DNA of 64,000 bases from assembly GCA_905182995.1 (NCBI GenBank), contig CAJJDP010000025.1:89138-153137 (forward strand), written 5' to 3'. Below the pieces are notes generated by a model that searched no databases, was not told the origin of the DNA, and saw only the letters and a list, made by a program, of their open reading frames with translations. The stretch is from Paramecium octaurelia. Its lineage: Eukaryota > Ciliophora > Oligohymenophorea > Peniculida > Parameciidae. Each line of letters begins with the position of its first letter. Position 1 is the first letter of the stretch. Both the position numbers and the translations under genes were made by a program. Shown here piece by piece: positions 12,234 to 24,241 of this stretch.

Positions 12234-13070
12234 ATGCTGACTAAATTGCTTTAGAAATCAAGATAAGCACGATTTTGTGGTAATGAAAAGAGATGAATAT
12301 TTAGTTTATATTAAGAATTCTGTAAACTATCATGTCGCTAATTCATAAGATCCAAATAGTAAATTTGCTACTCCTTAATTCAATTCAAGCATTCTGGATT
12401 TTGATAAAGATTAGGAAAACAATGTTTAAATGCACTATTATCAAGGTATTTAGAAGTGTGAAATTGTTTAGGCAAATTCATGCCAGATGAATTGGATTGG
12501 ACAGACGTTTGGGAAACAGCATATCAAAATTTTACACAACCAGAATACCTCTATCATTTTTGGTTTTGTGGTGTCCTTTATTGTTTCGAGCCTGAATGGA
12601 CCATCAACTATCCATATGAAAAGGGTCCACTTTCACCCTTGTTTAGAGGAGAACACGCCTTAAGAAGATATCCAACAGGAGAAGAGAGGTATTCGCAGAT
12701 ATAATAAAACATAGATGCATAGCATGCAAATTATGTTAAAGTGCTTGTCCAGCAAGAGCTATTACAATAGAAACAGAGCCAAGACCTGATAATTCGAGGT
12801 ACATTCCTTTAATATTTTATAAGACGTACTGTGAGATATGATATTGATATGACCAAGTGCATTTATTGTGGATTTTGTTAAGAAGCATGTCCAGTGGATG
12901 CTATTGTGGAAGTAATCAATAATATTATAATCAAGGGTCCAAATTATGAATATACTACATACCAACATGAGGATTTATTCTATGACAAATTTAAACTTCT
13001 AGAGAATGGCGACAAGTGGGAACCTTAAATAGCAAGGAATATTGAATATTTAATTACAAGAAAGTATTGA
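12234..13070 (+). CDS. NDUFS8: Mitochondrial complex I subunit NDUFS8 (NuoI, TYKY)
   Basis: Iron-sulfur subunit carrying two [4Fe-4S] clusters (N6a and N6b) that pass electrons towards ubiquinone. The ATG at 12234 gives a presequence rich in Lys, Arg and Gln ('MLTKLLQKSRQARF'), fitting mitochondrial import. The conserved body includes '[20 protein letters not shown]' and '[10 protein letters not shown]', then the two cluster motifs CIACKLCQSACP and CIYCGFCQEACP with all eight cysteines. Five introns (12280-12304, 12446-12471, 12689-12714, 12799-12823, 12912-12935; 24-26 nt) were placed; the spliced frame is 237 codons. One intron interrupts the codon just before the first cluster Cys. The fifth intron is 24 nt with no in-frame TGA, so retaining it would only add eight residues. 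Confidence 0.95.
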
Positions 13071-13122
13071 TTAAATAAAATTGAATATTCGCAATAAAAA
13101 GATATATAAAAATATTACAAAA

Positions 13123-16100
13123 TCAATTTTGAAGTTTAATATCTTATTAAATAAAGCTTAAAATATAAGCATTTTCGAGTAACCTTTCTAAGGGAACCAT
13201 AGTCAGCAGTTATTTGCTTGTTTAATAATGCGATCGAATATTTCTCATTGATATTATCATTACTATCATAGAAATAGTCATCAACACAGCAGAAAACACG
13301 ACCAAAATTATATCTAAATTGATGTTGTCTTACACTGATTTTTTAATCTGATTAGTTAGAGTTGAGACAATAACAAAAAAGCCCATAGAATCATAAAGAC
13401 GTTCAATTTATGATGTGGCAGAATAATAATTCTACTACAGATATTCCTAAGAGGCATTATTTTCTAGGTCCTACAAAAATCTCAATTGTTAATCACACAA
13501 ATCTGCAAAAATTACACTTAATCCTCCTTATAAAATGGGGTAGCTCATGCATTGCTCATATGAAAACAAATCATCGTATTACTAAAGACTTGTTCTAATG
13601 ATATGAATATATTGCGTATTTACAGTGAATCATTGAAAATGTTGCAAGCGGATTTTGTTACAATGTTGTAAATAGTTTAATCCTATTGATACAACGACAA
13701 TTTCTTTCTTAAGGTATTCAATTCACTAACAGTTCTATTTTAAATTGCTAAGATATCACTGGTGATTTTGGTTTAAATGAAAACAGAGGATTACGCAAAT
13801 GCTAAAGTAATCTCATAATATGCCTATTAAAACAGAATTTTATCATTGAATTAGATAAGTACCTTATCTATAGTTGCTTAATGCAATAAGTTGCTTCCTA
13901 TAAAGTATATGGAACAAACTATTATCATTATCAAAACAAATAAGAAAAAGATTATTTGAGTTGAATTATTTTCTATTGTATTATAGTATTAACTAATACT
14001 TTTTTATTTAATTCTTTTTCCTACTTTCTAATATTTCTCCAAAATAGAATTGTTTGTCTATTTATGAAAAGCTTATCCCATAATCAATTCAAACTTTTCC
14101 TCATTTGTTTCTTCCTTTTTGAATTTTATTGTGTTCATAAGAGAATGCAATGAAGAAAACGTTACGTACTGCTCTTGTATCACATCAGTAGTGAATGTGC
14201 AAAACAATTTGTATACTTTTTATTTCATCTGTATAAGTATGATGCACTTGTATGCATACCAACAAATAAATAACACTAGAACTATTTCTTCAGCTATAAC
14301 TCTAAAAATAATATTCATAAATATTATAAATGATTTACATATACTGGATATTTGTAATGTTTCGAGTTGTATCTGCTTTATATAGAGTATAAACAATGTT
14401 CTCAAAGTATTAAGTATTATTCAAGAACGCATTGTAATTAAGTTATTAATTATTTTTCTGAATTATCATCTGTTAAATAATGTTAATTGATTATTAACTA
14501 AGTGAATTATCGACATTGACTTCTACTATTTCTGGAATATTCTTCAAAGCATCATCTATGTTTTTTATTTCACTCTAATAAAAATCTAAACTAATTTATT
14601 GCAACTCTGAAAATGGAAATAGTAAACTATATTTTAAGTAGTAGGAAGAGATCACAAATTCATTATAAAAATAAGATAACTAATAGGGCAGATTCTGACT
14701 GGATTGATTTTCCTAAATCTTCTGGTAATTTGAAGAAAAAAGTAGGCAATTAAGAATGTAAGATCCAATTATTGATACATAAAAAGTCAGTAATACAAAG
14801 GCTTGTTTTTTGTTTATTGTTGAATTTTCACTTAAGCAATCTCGCATTTATCTTTTTAGTTACGACTGATTGTTTTATGATGATCTACTGCCTATAGACA
14901 TATTATTTTAATTATCAACTTTATTCATTTAATTCTTCTTCTTTTCATCAATCTTGATTGAAGGTTAAGCTTCTTTGGGAACGTTTTAATTATGAACTTA
15001 AAGACTTTCATCTTCATTCTAATTTTCATCATCAGCATATTATATTAGTTAAACTTATTAATGATGCGTTGTGTTTGTTATATTAACTGTAGCCAATTAA
15101 TTTTTCACTTCGTATATCATCCTCTCTTCCTCTTCCAATAAATCGTGATCTAAGTCACAGTCTATTACCCAAGGAGAATTTAATAAACTTGCATTCTCTC
15201 TATAACTAGTAGAATTTTGAAATTATTAAAAATTAAATTATTTTGATGTTCTCACCCTTAACTATATTATTTATTTACTTGAAATCTTTAAATTGGGCAT
15301 CAACCTAAAATCTTACAATTCCAAAATCACTAATCTAAATAATTGAATTGTATTAGTACCTCAAATTGATAGTAACCAAACTCATAACATGTAATTAAAC
15401 AAGAAAAATAACATTTTCAGTAGGCTGATTTTCAAAATTCTTATAAATTTATTTTTAAAAATATAATTTGGATAAACTTTTTGATAATTATGATTGCGAC
15501 ATGCTTTTGTTTTAATTTATTAATGGAATGATGAATTAACATTCAAACTTTCTATCTAATTTATCAAAATTTTAATCGTAAATCTCTTCCCAAATTTTAG
15601 CCAATTCAGGTACAAAAAATAAGCAATCCAGTCCTCTTATTTATTAGACTTATATTCCCAAATGCTTTTAAAACATCTCCTCAAAAATATTTTAAGTAAT
15701 CTCTTCAATTTATCCTTTCTCATTCAAAATCATATATCCAAATGTCAGATTCACAGGTGTGATTAAAGCAGTAGCACCAAACTCAGTTGGACTTGTTTCA
15801 ATTCTCAATCTAGTATTAATAGGAACCAAAAATTGGCCTTTATTCTTACCCAATATCACTCTAACCTCTGATCTTACCACTATAATTCTCCCTCTCTCCA
15901 CAAAATTATCCAAATACATATCGTGATCATCAGCAATTATTTGAGGCATGAATCTGTGTATATTCTAATCTTTAATCTCCTCATCCTTAAACCCAATTGC
16001 CTACTAAAAAGATCTTGTGTATCTTAGTACATTTCCTCTGGGTTACAATAAAGTAATTTAAATAACACAACTGCCGGGATCAAATATTGTTTTTTCGATT

Positions 16101-18052
16101 GATTGCATAAATTATGTCACCAATTTCCCTTCCAATCGGTATAATTTAGGTCGACTCTTGTTATATTATATATATTTAGAGAACAGATTATAGATGGTAT
16201 CACATTCATTGGATAGTGGATTTATAGTAAATGCTTACTGCAATTGATTCTCTACATCTTTAATATTACTCAAAATCTCAAATCCAATTGTTACCAATTA
16301 ATCAATATCAATTATGGATGTCAGTATCAATCCATACCATTCCTAAGTCTCATAGAAATTCTATTACCTTAAATTGTCTTGCAATTAAGCACATATTCTA
16401 TTTAATTATGGAGAGAGATTCTTCATATTGATAGACTCTTTTGAAAATGTATTTCTAATTTTTTAGATCATTCTTTTTAACTAATTGATCAAACTCTTCC
16501 AAAGCATCATATTTTAATTTATAAATAATTGCTTACTCCTTAAGTGCCATTCCCTTAAATTAAAATTAATAGATACTTATGATTGTATAGACAATCTAAT
16601 CACTTCGTATATTGCTTAAGTAGGCAATTTCTTCACTTAAACTAAAAAGTATATGTAAATCAAAGTTAAATATGTATTCGAAGTTTCTATAATTTCATCC
16701 TCTAAGGTTTGCGATATTAATTCTTTAGCAAACATCTTCATTTAAGTAATTGAATCAAATTAAAAGTTTTCCTTCTCTGAAAATTCCTCACAAAAACACT
16801 TGAATTTCATTTTTATCTATTTTTATAATTTTCTCTCTCGATTCTATGAACAATACCTCAAGTGATTTGTTATGAACGAGTACATAAATAGTGATTCCAT
16901 TGGATCTAAGGATCTCTGCTCTTTTTTTAGTTTAATCTATTTTTTAAATAAATGATAAATAAATCTAATTTATTTTTCTAAAGAATTTCCTGAAGATTTT
17001 AGTTAGGATATTTTCTATCTTTCAGTTAGAATTTTAAGAATGTAAGCTATGAAGGGATAGAAGAACAATAGGAATCCCAATATATTTAACTTGTCTACCA
17101 CATCACTAAGTTGAACTACCAAAAGTGCTATTTAGTAAATCAACAAATAGGTTGAGATATGAAGTTGTAATTGAGAAATCTGGACTTCTACGTATACAAG
17201 TTGGTGATAACTCATAAATACACTCATCAATAAATATAGAAGGTAAAAGACTTGAACTATTACGGTGTTTACTTCCAATCCTATTAATATGACTATGGTT
17301 GTCTAAAATGCAAATACTAAATGCACTTTCTATTAATTAAATCTTCCTAAGAAATCTTGATTTTTCATCTTGAATTCAAAACAATGCAAATCAATCACTA
17401 AGCTGAAAATCAATTGAAGTGCTATTGAAAACATGGAAATGCTAGCACCAAATAGCAAGAACTAGTTAAGTGAATCTAATATACACAATTAATACTTGTC
17501 TTTTGATAGTAATTCAAAATGTGAAAGTGAGAATACAATAAAGGAATTCTCATTAGCATGTGATAAATTTGCATGTAAACTGAAATGAATTATTTGATCA
17601 TAGTATTTTGCTCTATATCTTTTTATCTGTTCTAAATTAAATTTAGTAAAATAATACAATTTCAAGAGTCATCTCAATTATTTATCCATTTTAATTTATT
17701 CTAACTGAAGTATTTAAGATCAATATTACTAAACAAATGAATATTAAGAAGGTCAGTGTGAATCCTATTAACATGTAAAGAATGTGCATCTCTATATACT
17801 CTCCGAAGACGCTATAGAATCTATGAATATAAGTGAAATATTAAACCGAAATATATTCAAAATATAATGAATGAAGTCTAAATATTCGGCTTTATTAAGG
17901 ACAGGTATGGTTTGAGTAATCAAGGATAACAACTAGATGTTTTCAACAATTAAAAACCCTATTGAGAGTTCAAGAGATTTCCTCCATATTCCTTTGACAG
18001 TGAGAAATTGCTGAATGTAAAAGTCTTTAACTTGAAAAAGAAAATTTCTCAT
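13123..18052 (-). CDS. Large multi-pass membrane protein with central PAS domain (ciliate Tmc-like family)
   Basis: Roughly 1,600-residue protein. The start 'MRNFLFQVKDFYIQQFLTVK' leads into a hydrophobic N-terminal half with many membrane segments. A PAS-type sensor domain encoded at about 15650-16080 contains 'PRGNVLRYTRSFQQAIGF', then 'MPQIIADDHDMYLDNFV' and 'GKNKGQFLVPI'. After a Gln/Asn-rich linker come further membrane segments and the ending 'LTMVPLERLLENAYILSFIQ'. This order is, from memory, that of a large ciliate family often labelled PAS or Tiny-macrocysts-like. Resolved introns: 13555-13589 (less certain), 14302-14338, 15335-15359, 17821-17846. The remaining length is not a multiple of three, so at least one more intron lies between about 16100 and 17800. 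Ligand and function are unknown. The piece at 13123-14400 would look like a separate gene if the 37-nt intron were missed. Confidence 0.75.
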
Positions 18053-18591
18053 TATTGCTGATGTTTTAAGATAATTTAAAAATATTTATATGATTAATAA
18101 ATATTTTTGCATTCTTTTCATAAATAAACAAGAAAATACAAGATTTATCAAATATGATTTAGCTATCCTTATTTCAACATTCTAATTCACTTTTATTGTG
18201 AAATCCATGCATCTCTTACATACTTGATGAGACAATAATAATTTTAATCATACATTAATTTAATTTTTTAATCCATTAATTCATTATTTCCATTGATAAA
18301 ATTATACTTTGCAATTAATTAATGAGATTCAGAATTATTTTTTTTATTTTAATCTCATTAATTTATTTATATTAATCAATATTTTCTACCTGAATATTGA
18401 ACTTTATACAAGGTAGACAACTATTCAATAAAATGAATTGAGAAATACTCAAGACTATAATAATTACCACACAATTAATAAGGGAATTATAAGGAGAAAT
18501 TTCAATATTATAATCAAAATTTGAGTCATATGACATATTATCAAATTAGAATTAAATATACTCAAAGGAATGACTATATTAAAAAATTGCA
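18053..18591. other. Intergenic, very AT-rich
   Basis: About 540 bases between two divergent starts (PAS-domain gene on minus, phosphate transporter on plus). It includes poly-T and TTAATTAAT-type runs. No open frame or RNA gene is apparent; it should contain both promoters. Confidence 0.5.
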
Positions 18592-20178
18592 ATGTAGAAG
18601 GATCCATTGCTAGAGAAAAGAGGAGCTTTAGATGCATTAAATAACGCAGAATTCGGATGGTTCCACATAAAAGCTTGTTTGGTTTCTGGAATTGGATTTT
18701 TCACAGATGCTTATGATTTATTCATAATACAATTAGCAGTAATAATGATAGGGATGGTTTATTACCATGATGAAGTAAGAGATGGAGACACAGTAATAAA
18801 AAAGGCTGATAAGTTATATCCTGTTTCTGAAACTCTATTGAAGTAATCTGCCTTGGTTGGTACTTTGATTGGATAGTTATTATTTGGTTATTTAGCAGAC
18901 CTATTAGGAAGGAAGAAAATGTATGGAACTGAATTGGTGATTATAGTGTTCACAACAATTACTTCTGCATTTGCATCAAACACAGCCTCCCCTAATGGAT
19001 TGAGTGTTGTTGGAATGCTAATCATTTGGAGGTTTTTCTTAGGCGTAGGCATTGGAGGAGACTACCCACTATCTGCAATTATAACATCTGAATTTGCAAA
19101 CACTAAAAACAGAGGAGCTATGATTGCAGCTGTGTTTGCAATGTAAGGCTTTGGAATTTTGACAGGGAGCATAGTTGCCTTAATAGTGTTATTATCATTT
19201 AGCAATAGGTTGAATAATGATGATCCATTAAATTATCTCTAGATTGATCATATTTGGAGGATTATAGTAGGATTTGGAGCCATTCCAGGTTTGGTGGCAA
19301 TATATTTTCGTATGACTATTCCTGAAACTCCAAGGTTTACCATGGAGATTAAAGGAGATGTAGAAAAAGGAGCAAGAAATATTTAATAGGTTTTGTAGAA
19401 GGGTGATACATTGTACGCTGATTCATAATCAGATGAAAGGAAATAGAAAGAATAGAAACCCACATTTAGAGAGTTAAAATATTATCTCACCAAATGGGAT
19501 CATGGCAAAGTGCTATTAGGTACTGCTATGGCTTGGTTTGCTTTGGATGTTGGGTTTTATGGGATAAATTTAAACTAATCGACTATTCTACATTAAATAG
19601 GATTTGGAAAGGGATCCAATCTAAGTTAATATGAGATTTTGAAGTAGGCAATTTATGGAAATTTGATTACTTCAGCTTTAGGAACAGTTCCTGGATATTG
19701 GTTGACAGTTCTTTTTGTTGATAAATGGGGGAGAAAGAATATTTAAATAATGGGATTTGTGGCATTAACAATTTTATTTTTAGTAATGGGTTTATGCAAA
19801 AATATTCTGGGTCAATTTATATTTATTACTCTTTATACATTGGCAAATCTTTTCAACAATTTTGGTCCAAATGCTACTACTTTCATTATACCAGGAGAGG
19901 TTTTTCCAACTAGATATCGTTCTACTTGTCATGGAATATCAGCTGCTGCTGGGAAATTGGGTGCAATAGTATCTTAAGTTTGGTTTTTGGGATTAGGAGC
20001 GGACAATTTCAAAGCAATTATGTTGACATTTTCAACTTTCATGCTGATTGGTTTTGGATTTACATTTCTGATTCCAGAAACAAAAGGAAAGAGTTTGGAA
20101 GAGATTTGTTAAGGATAGGAATAAAGTATTGAAATGTGTATATATTTGTCCAACAATAGTTAAATTAGATCAGGTTGA
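18592..20178 (+). CDS. PHO84/PHT1-type phosphate:H+ symporter (major facilitator superfamily)
   Basis: Twelve-helix MFS transporter of 528 residues, no intron. The start ATG at 18592 reads '[20 protein letters not shown]'. Family signatures: helix 1 '[14 protein letters not shown]', the loop '[14 protein letters not shown]' (MFS D-x-x-GR-[KR] motif between helices 2 and 3), the PHO84/PHT1 signature '[17 protein letters not shown]', 'IPETPRFT', and '[12 protein letters not shown]' near helix 10, ending '[11 protein letters not shown]'. The central loop between helices 6 and 7 is hydrophilic as expected. Known relatives import inorganic phosphate with protons across the plasma membrane; substrate is inferred from family. 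The tail after 'EEICQGQE' is about 20 residues and ends at TGA 20176-20178. Confidence 0.9.
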
Positions 20179-20226
20179 TTTATTAGAGAAGCATTGATTA
20201 ATATTAACCAATTTATATAATTGATA

Positions 20227-20894
20227 ATGTAAAAATCAACTATGTCAAGTCATTTCTAATCAATCTCTCCTCCTTTTCTTTTGTCGAAACGCTTGAAAAC
20301 AGATGGACCTGACTTTTTAACTCAGCTAGATCTGAATGCCCAGCGATCCATCCAAAGAAGAATGCAAAGGAGCGAATTACAATTGACAGAACAGGATTTA
20401 AAACCTACTTTAAGTAATTTTAGAATTGATTGGATTAAGAATTGAAACAGAACATTAAAGTACAGCCCAGAATTATTCGAACCAAGTAGCCATCTCTGCC
20501 TTATCTTAAATTAGATGATAAACAGTATTATGATAAATGGTACATCCCTTATGATTAGAGATACATTCAAAAAGTTACTATGACTTAAGAATCTTATACA
20601 GGTAATCTGAGTCTTTGAAATTAGATCAATTGCACTTCTACAAAAATATGCACAAAGGGACTGTTTAATATGATATATTTGAAAGTAAATTACCATAAGA
20701 TGCTTAAAGAAGTATTGAATATAAGCAGAGATCAGAAGTGCTAAGAGATTTATTGCGAGGATAGAAAATGATTATTGAATTCAAAAAGTATTTAGTACAT
20801 AATGTTAAGAACTTTGGAGCAAAATTAATAACGCATTCCATAATTCTTAAAGAAGATATTAGAAGATAAAAAATTACAATAGTCTAAAAAGTGA
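20227..20894 (+). CDS. Unrecognised basic protein, about 195 residues
   Basis: Two in-frame ATGs (20227 and 20242) lie 48 and 63 bases after the phosphate-transporter stop. Removing introns at 20414-20439, 20602-20624 and 20788-20809 (26, 23, 22 nt) gives a continuous frame ending 'LEDKKLQQSKK' at TGA 20892-20894. The sequence is rich in Arg, Lys and Gln, with 'DLNAQRSIQRRMQRSELQL' and 'LDDKQYYDKWYIPYDQRYIQ'. It has no membrane segment or signal. I do not recognise a family; the basic, helical character would suit a structural or ciliary microtubule-associated protein, but that is a guess. It converges on the MORN gene with only 15 bases between the stop codons. Confidence 0.65.
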
Positions 20895-20909
20895 TGATAA
20901 TATAATTGA

Positions 20910-22283
20910 TCAAAATTTAACATTTTTCACTACACCACATGGCTTCCATAATTATTTTTATTCCTATATTCTTTTATCAATTTGATTCTAGTTCTTTTAT
21001 TGAGAGTTTTATTGCATTTTTGGAAACATCGGTTTATACTTATTATGTAACAACTTAGATTAAGTAATACGACCAATCCTCTTTGGTTCAGAATTATTAT
21101 TGGCATTCACTTAATCCGAAGACCCATACTCTCTTTGAGTCTAAGTAAATGAATTCATCTTAGTGCTCGTTTCAGTTGAATTCTTTCTCTATTATTCAAT
21201 CCTTGATTAATCTCTTCCTGTTTATCGACTTACTGGATCCACTGAATAGGTATTATTTCGAAAATGAGTTTTTCTAAAATTTGTATTCTCAATCACTTCC
21301 AAGGCTTTTGTTCCATAAAATACTCCTCGAATCACTTCCTAATTTACTGATAACATTCCTTCCCCATCTTGAATTCCCTATTTCCATTACCCCTTATAAA
21401 AAGTGCCATCATGCCAATACATCGTACCAAATCCATCCCTTAAATCATTTTTAAATTGTCCTTCGTATTTATTACCATCTGCCCAACTATATACACCATA
21501 ACCCTATTTCAAATCATTCTCGTATTCTCCATTATACGAGTCTCCAAGTCCATTCCCTCTCTTCCAAACTCCTTTCCCATGTCTTAAACTATCTCTAAAT
21601 TCTCCTTTATACACTGCTCCATTTGCCCAATAGTATTCTCCCATACCAGAAGGTTTTCCTGCTAAATATTCTCCAATGTAAGTGTCTCCATTGACAAATT
21701 TCTCAGTTCCTCGTCCTTCCTTTAAACAATTCTTAAATTCTCCTTCGTATCGATCACCATTAATCCACAAATGCACTCCATAACCATCAGGAACACCCAT
21801 CTTCCATTCTCCTATGTATGAATCGCCTTTAGAACCCTTCCAAATTCCAGAACCATTTTTTTTACCGTTATACCATTGCCCTTCATAAAATTCTCCATTG
21901 CTCCAATAAAATCTTCCCATCCCAGAAGGTTTCCCATTGACATATTACCCTTCATAGTAGGATCCATTAATAAACAATTCAATTCCCCTTCCACTCTTTT
22001 AATTCTATTGCCAATCCCCTTCAAAAATGTATTTCCCTTATTTATAATAAACTCCAACTCCTTATTTCAAGCCATCCACTATCAATCCGAAAAATAATTA
22101 GGTTTCATCAAATTAGACTGAAAATGAAGGGTCATTTTGCAGCTCTTGATAATTTTCGAGGATTTATGGCTGTCTGAATACATAAAAACATTTACCTTAT
22201 AGTTTTATATAAATTGCGTAACTTAATCTCGATCCTTCGGAAATGGACTATTATGAAAATGCTCTAGAACTTAAGCAGTACAT
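20910..22283 (-). CDS. MORN-repeat protein
   Basis: About 448 residues containing ten or so consecutive MORN repeats, of the form YWxNGxxYxGxW/F, e.g. 'YWSNGEFYEGQW', 'LWINGDRYEGEF', 'FVNGDTYIGEY', 'YWANGAVYKGEF', 'SWADGNKYEGQF', 'YWHDGTFYKG'. The repeats occupy the middle (about residues 90-330); a basic Gln/Asn/Lys tail follows to TGA at 20910-20912. MORN repeats form beta-hairpin rods that bind membranes or partner proteins and are abundant in ciliate and apicomplexan cortex proteins. The start at 22283 requires a 27-nt intron (GTTACG...TATAAG at about 22194-22220), which yields an exact multiple of three; an alternative 22-nt intron (GTAAAT...TTCAG) lies beside it, so the first 40 residues are tentative. 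The repeat region is unambiguous. Confidence 0.88.
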
Positions 22284-22387
22284 AATTTATTGGAATGCAC
22301 AAATTACACCCTTGTTGAAGAAAACTGATCTTATTTCATTTAATATTTTTATTTAACTCATAGTTGTAAATGAATTTCAAGAAATCC

Positions 22388-23085
22388 TCATTCCACTATC
22401 AAATTAAGTTACGCCAAAGTTTCGTCTCCTTATTTTAGTGTGCCATTTAAATTGTCCTTCGCTCTGATTGGACCTACTCCATGAGGTGTGCCAGTCAACA
22501 CTAAATCTCCTGGTCTCAAAGTCATAAATTATGAAACGTAGGCCAATAGATCTGGAATTTTGTAATACATCGAAGAAGTAGAATCATTTTATACTACTTT
22601 TTGGTTGATCTTCAATTCCAATTAAAGGTTATTTGGATCCTTAACCTTCTCCTTAGTAATTAAATCTGTAATGGGGAAAAAATTGTCTTAACCCTTAGCC
22701 AAATCCCAGGGAAATCCTTGCTTCTTAAAATGAGCCTGCATCTCTCTATCAGTCAAATCCAAAGCCAAGAAATAGCCTCCTATATATTCCTACCACTTCT
22801 CCTTTTGGATATTCTTTCCACTCTTAGCAACCATAAATCCAAGCTAATGAATATAAATGGCAATACCTCAATTTCGTGATGAATTTCATGATTATGTTTA
22901 GGCAATTACAGAATACCATTTCCATCAGGAAGGTATAACAAAGATGTAAATGGTTTTTAGAATATGACTGGCTCCTTTGGTGGTTCATCGCCACCCATTT
23001 CTTTTACATGTTTAACATAATTTTTTGCAATGGCCACTATTTTTGGATTGTTTGGATTGACAACCTATCTAAATAGAAGATTCAT
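22388..23085 (-). CDS. Fumarylacetoacetate hydrolase (FAH) domain protein, FAHD1/2-like
   Basis: Small single-domain FAH-family enzyme of 224 residues. One intron at 22844-22866 (23 nt) joins 'HHEIE' to '[11 protein letters not shown]'. Visible metal-site and fold motifs include 'HEIHHEIE' (acidic ligands), '[14 protein letters not shown]', '[13 protein letters not shown]', and the C-terminal '[18 protein letters not shown]'. FAHD1 relatives act as acylpyruvase or oxaloacetate decarboxylase in mitochondria; the N-terminus here ('[20 protein letters not shown]') is short and only weakly presequence-like. The exact substrate cannot be read from sequence. The stop is TGA at 22388-22390. Confidence 0.92.
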
Positions 23086-23457
23086 AAGTTTTTTCTATAA
23101 TATCAATTATTAATAAATAATTGTTCATAATAACTAATTTTTCATTTTGAATCACAACTTTATCACCTGTCTATCTCTTTTCCATATTCTAACTTTGAAG
23201 GTTAATAGAATTCTTGATCAAGTTTAATAATGGAGTTTTTGATTTTTAATTTTTTATTGAAACTCTTCATAAATAATGTAAGAGATCCCTCATATCTATA
23301 TCATAGTATTAAATTTTGATTGTTTTTCATTTAATTAGCAGCTTAGAAACCAAAGCAATTGTAGTTCCCCTTGAATTTGAGGTTTAATTATCATTTTGTA
23401 TTTGGAATCCAAAAATTAATCAAAACCATTTGTTTATTATAAGTGATGTTCCAATAT
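23086..23457. other. Spacer with a doubtful small minus-strand frame
   Basis: 370 bases between the FAHD start and the stop of the next minus-strand gene. A minus-strand frame reading 'YEGSLTLFMKSFNKKLKIKN' to 'KLEYGKEIDR' then TGA (about 23175-23310) has coding-like composition, but it lacks a credible upstream exon, and the nearest ATG gives only about 36 codons. It may be a decayed gene or the end of an unresolved one. Confidence 0.3.
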
Positions 23458-23860
23458 TCATTTATGTTGTTGTGATATTGTTAGTAAGTCCAGCTTGTGA
23501 GGAGTAGTAAATAAATCTAATTATAATTAATTATTTCCTATAAATTGTGTAATTTAAGACTATTCTGATATTCCAACTAATTCAGAATTGCAATATTTCA
23601 AAGACCTCAATTGATTTTTCTATCCAAATTGCTTTTTAATATATTTTATTTGCACAGGACCATCCACTCTCTTTCAATTGACAAATCCGAACTTAATTAA
23701 ATTATAGCAGGTTCAATTTAGACTTCTATTTTTAATTATTAAGTAATGATGTCTATATATTTTGTTTGTTGTGTTGCACTAAGTTTTTAGTAGTTTAGTT
23801 ATATTAGAAAGTGCTTTATTTCAAAGGAGAATGGTTTTCTTTAGCAGATTTAAAATTCAT
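23458..23860 (-). CDS. Small unknown protein, 126 residues
   Basis: One 22-nt intron at 23671-23692 links an Asn/Gln/Lys-rich first exon ('MNFKSAKENHSPLKQSTFQY') to a second exon with 'RVDGPVQIKYIKKQFGQKNQ' and 'SLKYCNSELVGISEQSQITQ', ending at TGA 23458-23460. The spliced length is 127 codons. No signal, membrane segment or known motif is seen. Its ATG is only 15 bases from the ATG of the plus-strand neighbour, which is unusual and makes the start open to doubt, though no other in-frame Met lies in exon 1. Confidence 0.55.
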
Positions 23861-23875
23861 TAATATTAACAGTAA

Positions 23876-24231
23876 ATGGAGGGCAGTGAAAAGTCTTTGA
23901 CTTTTGTATACATTTTGATTATATCAACATTGTGCTTTATAATTGTGATGTATTTGAAAAGGAAGTAGCCATCGACAGGTGAATCAATCTAGGTATTGAA
24001 ATGATTCGGTTACACTTAAAGGATAGAATATGGAGAAAGATCGCATTTGCTTATTAGGATATGTTACACACTTTGGATGACGCTGAGAAAGAATTACTCA
24101 AGCACACATACCATAACACTATCTTCAATTGTAAGGGTGTTAAAGTCTCAAATGATACGCGCAAGACAAGCAAGAAGAAAGGCTCCAATGTGCAGTTCAA
24201 TTTGAACAAATAAGAAACTCTATATTATTGA
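23876..24231 (+). CDS. Small single-pass membrane protein, 108 residues
   Basis: The N-terminus 'MEGSEKSLTFVYILIISTLC' followed by 'FIIVMYLKRKQ' is a clear single membrane anchor with a basic stop-transfer. A 29-nt intron at 23993-24021 separates it from a soluble basic tail ('DRIWRKIAFAYQDMLHTLDD', then 'KTSKKKGSNVQFNLNKQ'). TGA is at 24229-24231 and the spliced length is 109 codons. It is unrecognised; topology suggests a signal-anchor protein with a cytosolic tail. It sits between an almost abutting divergent gene and a tandem gene that starts 10 bases after its stop. Confidence 0.62.
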
Positions 24232-24241
24232 TTAAAATAAT

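Noticed and set aside
13410..14385. Several plus-strand short frames and a separate minus-strand small gene at 14220-14405
   Set aside because: The minus-strand pieces join through 35- and 37-nt introns to the PAS-domain gene; the plus-strand frames are shadows.
21812..22097. Frames overlapping the MORN gene on both strands
   Set aside because: They lack MORN periodicity and lie inside the well-supported repeat frame.
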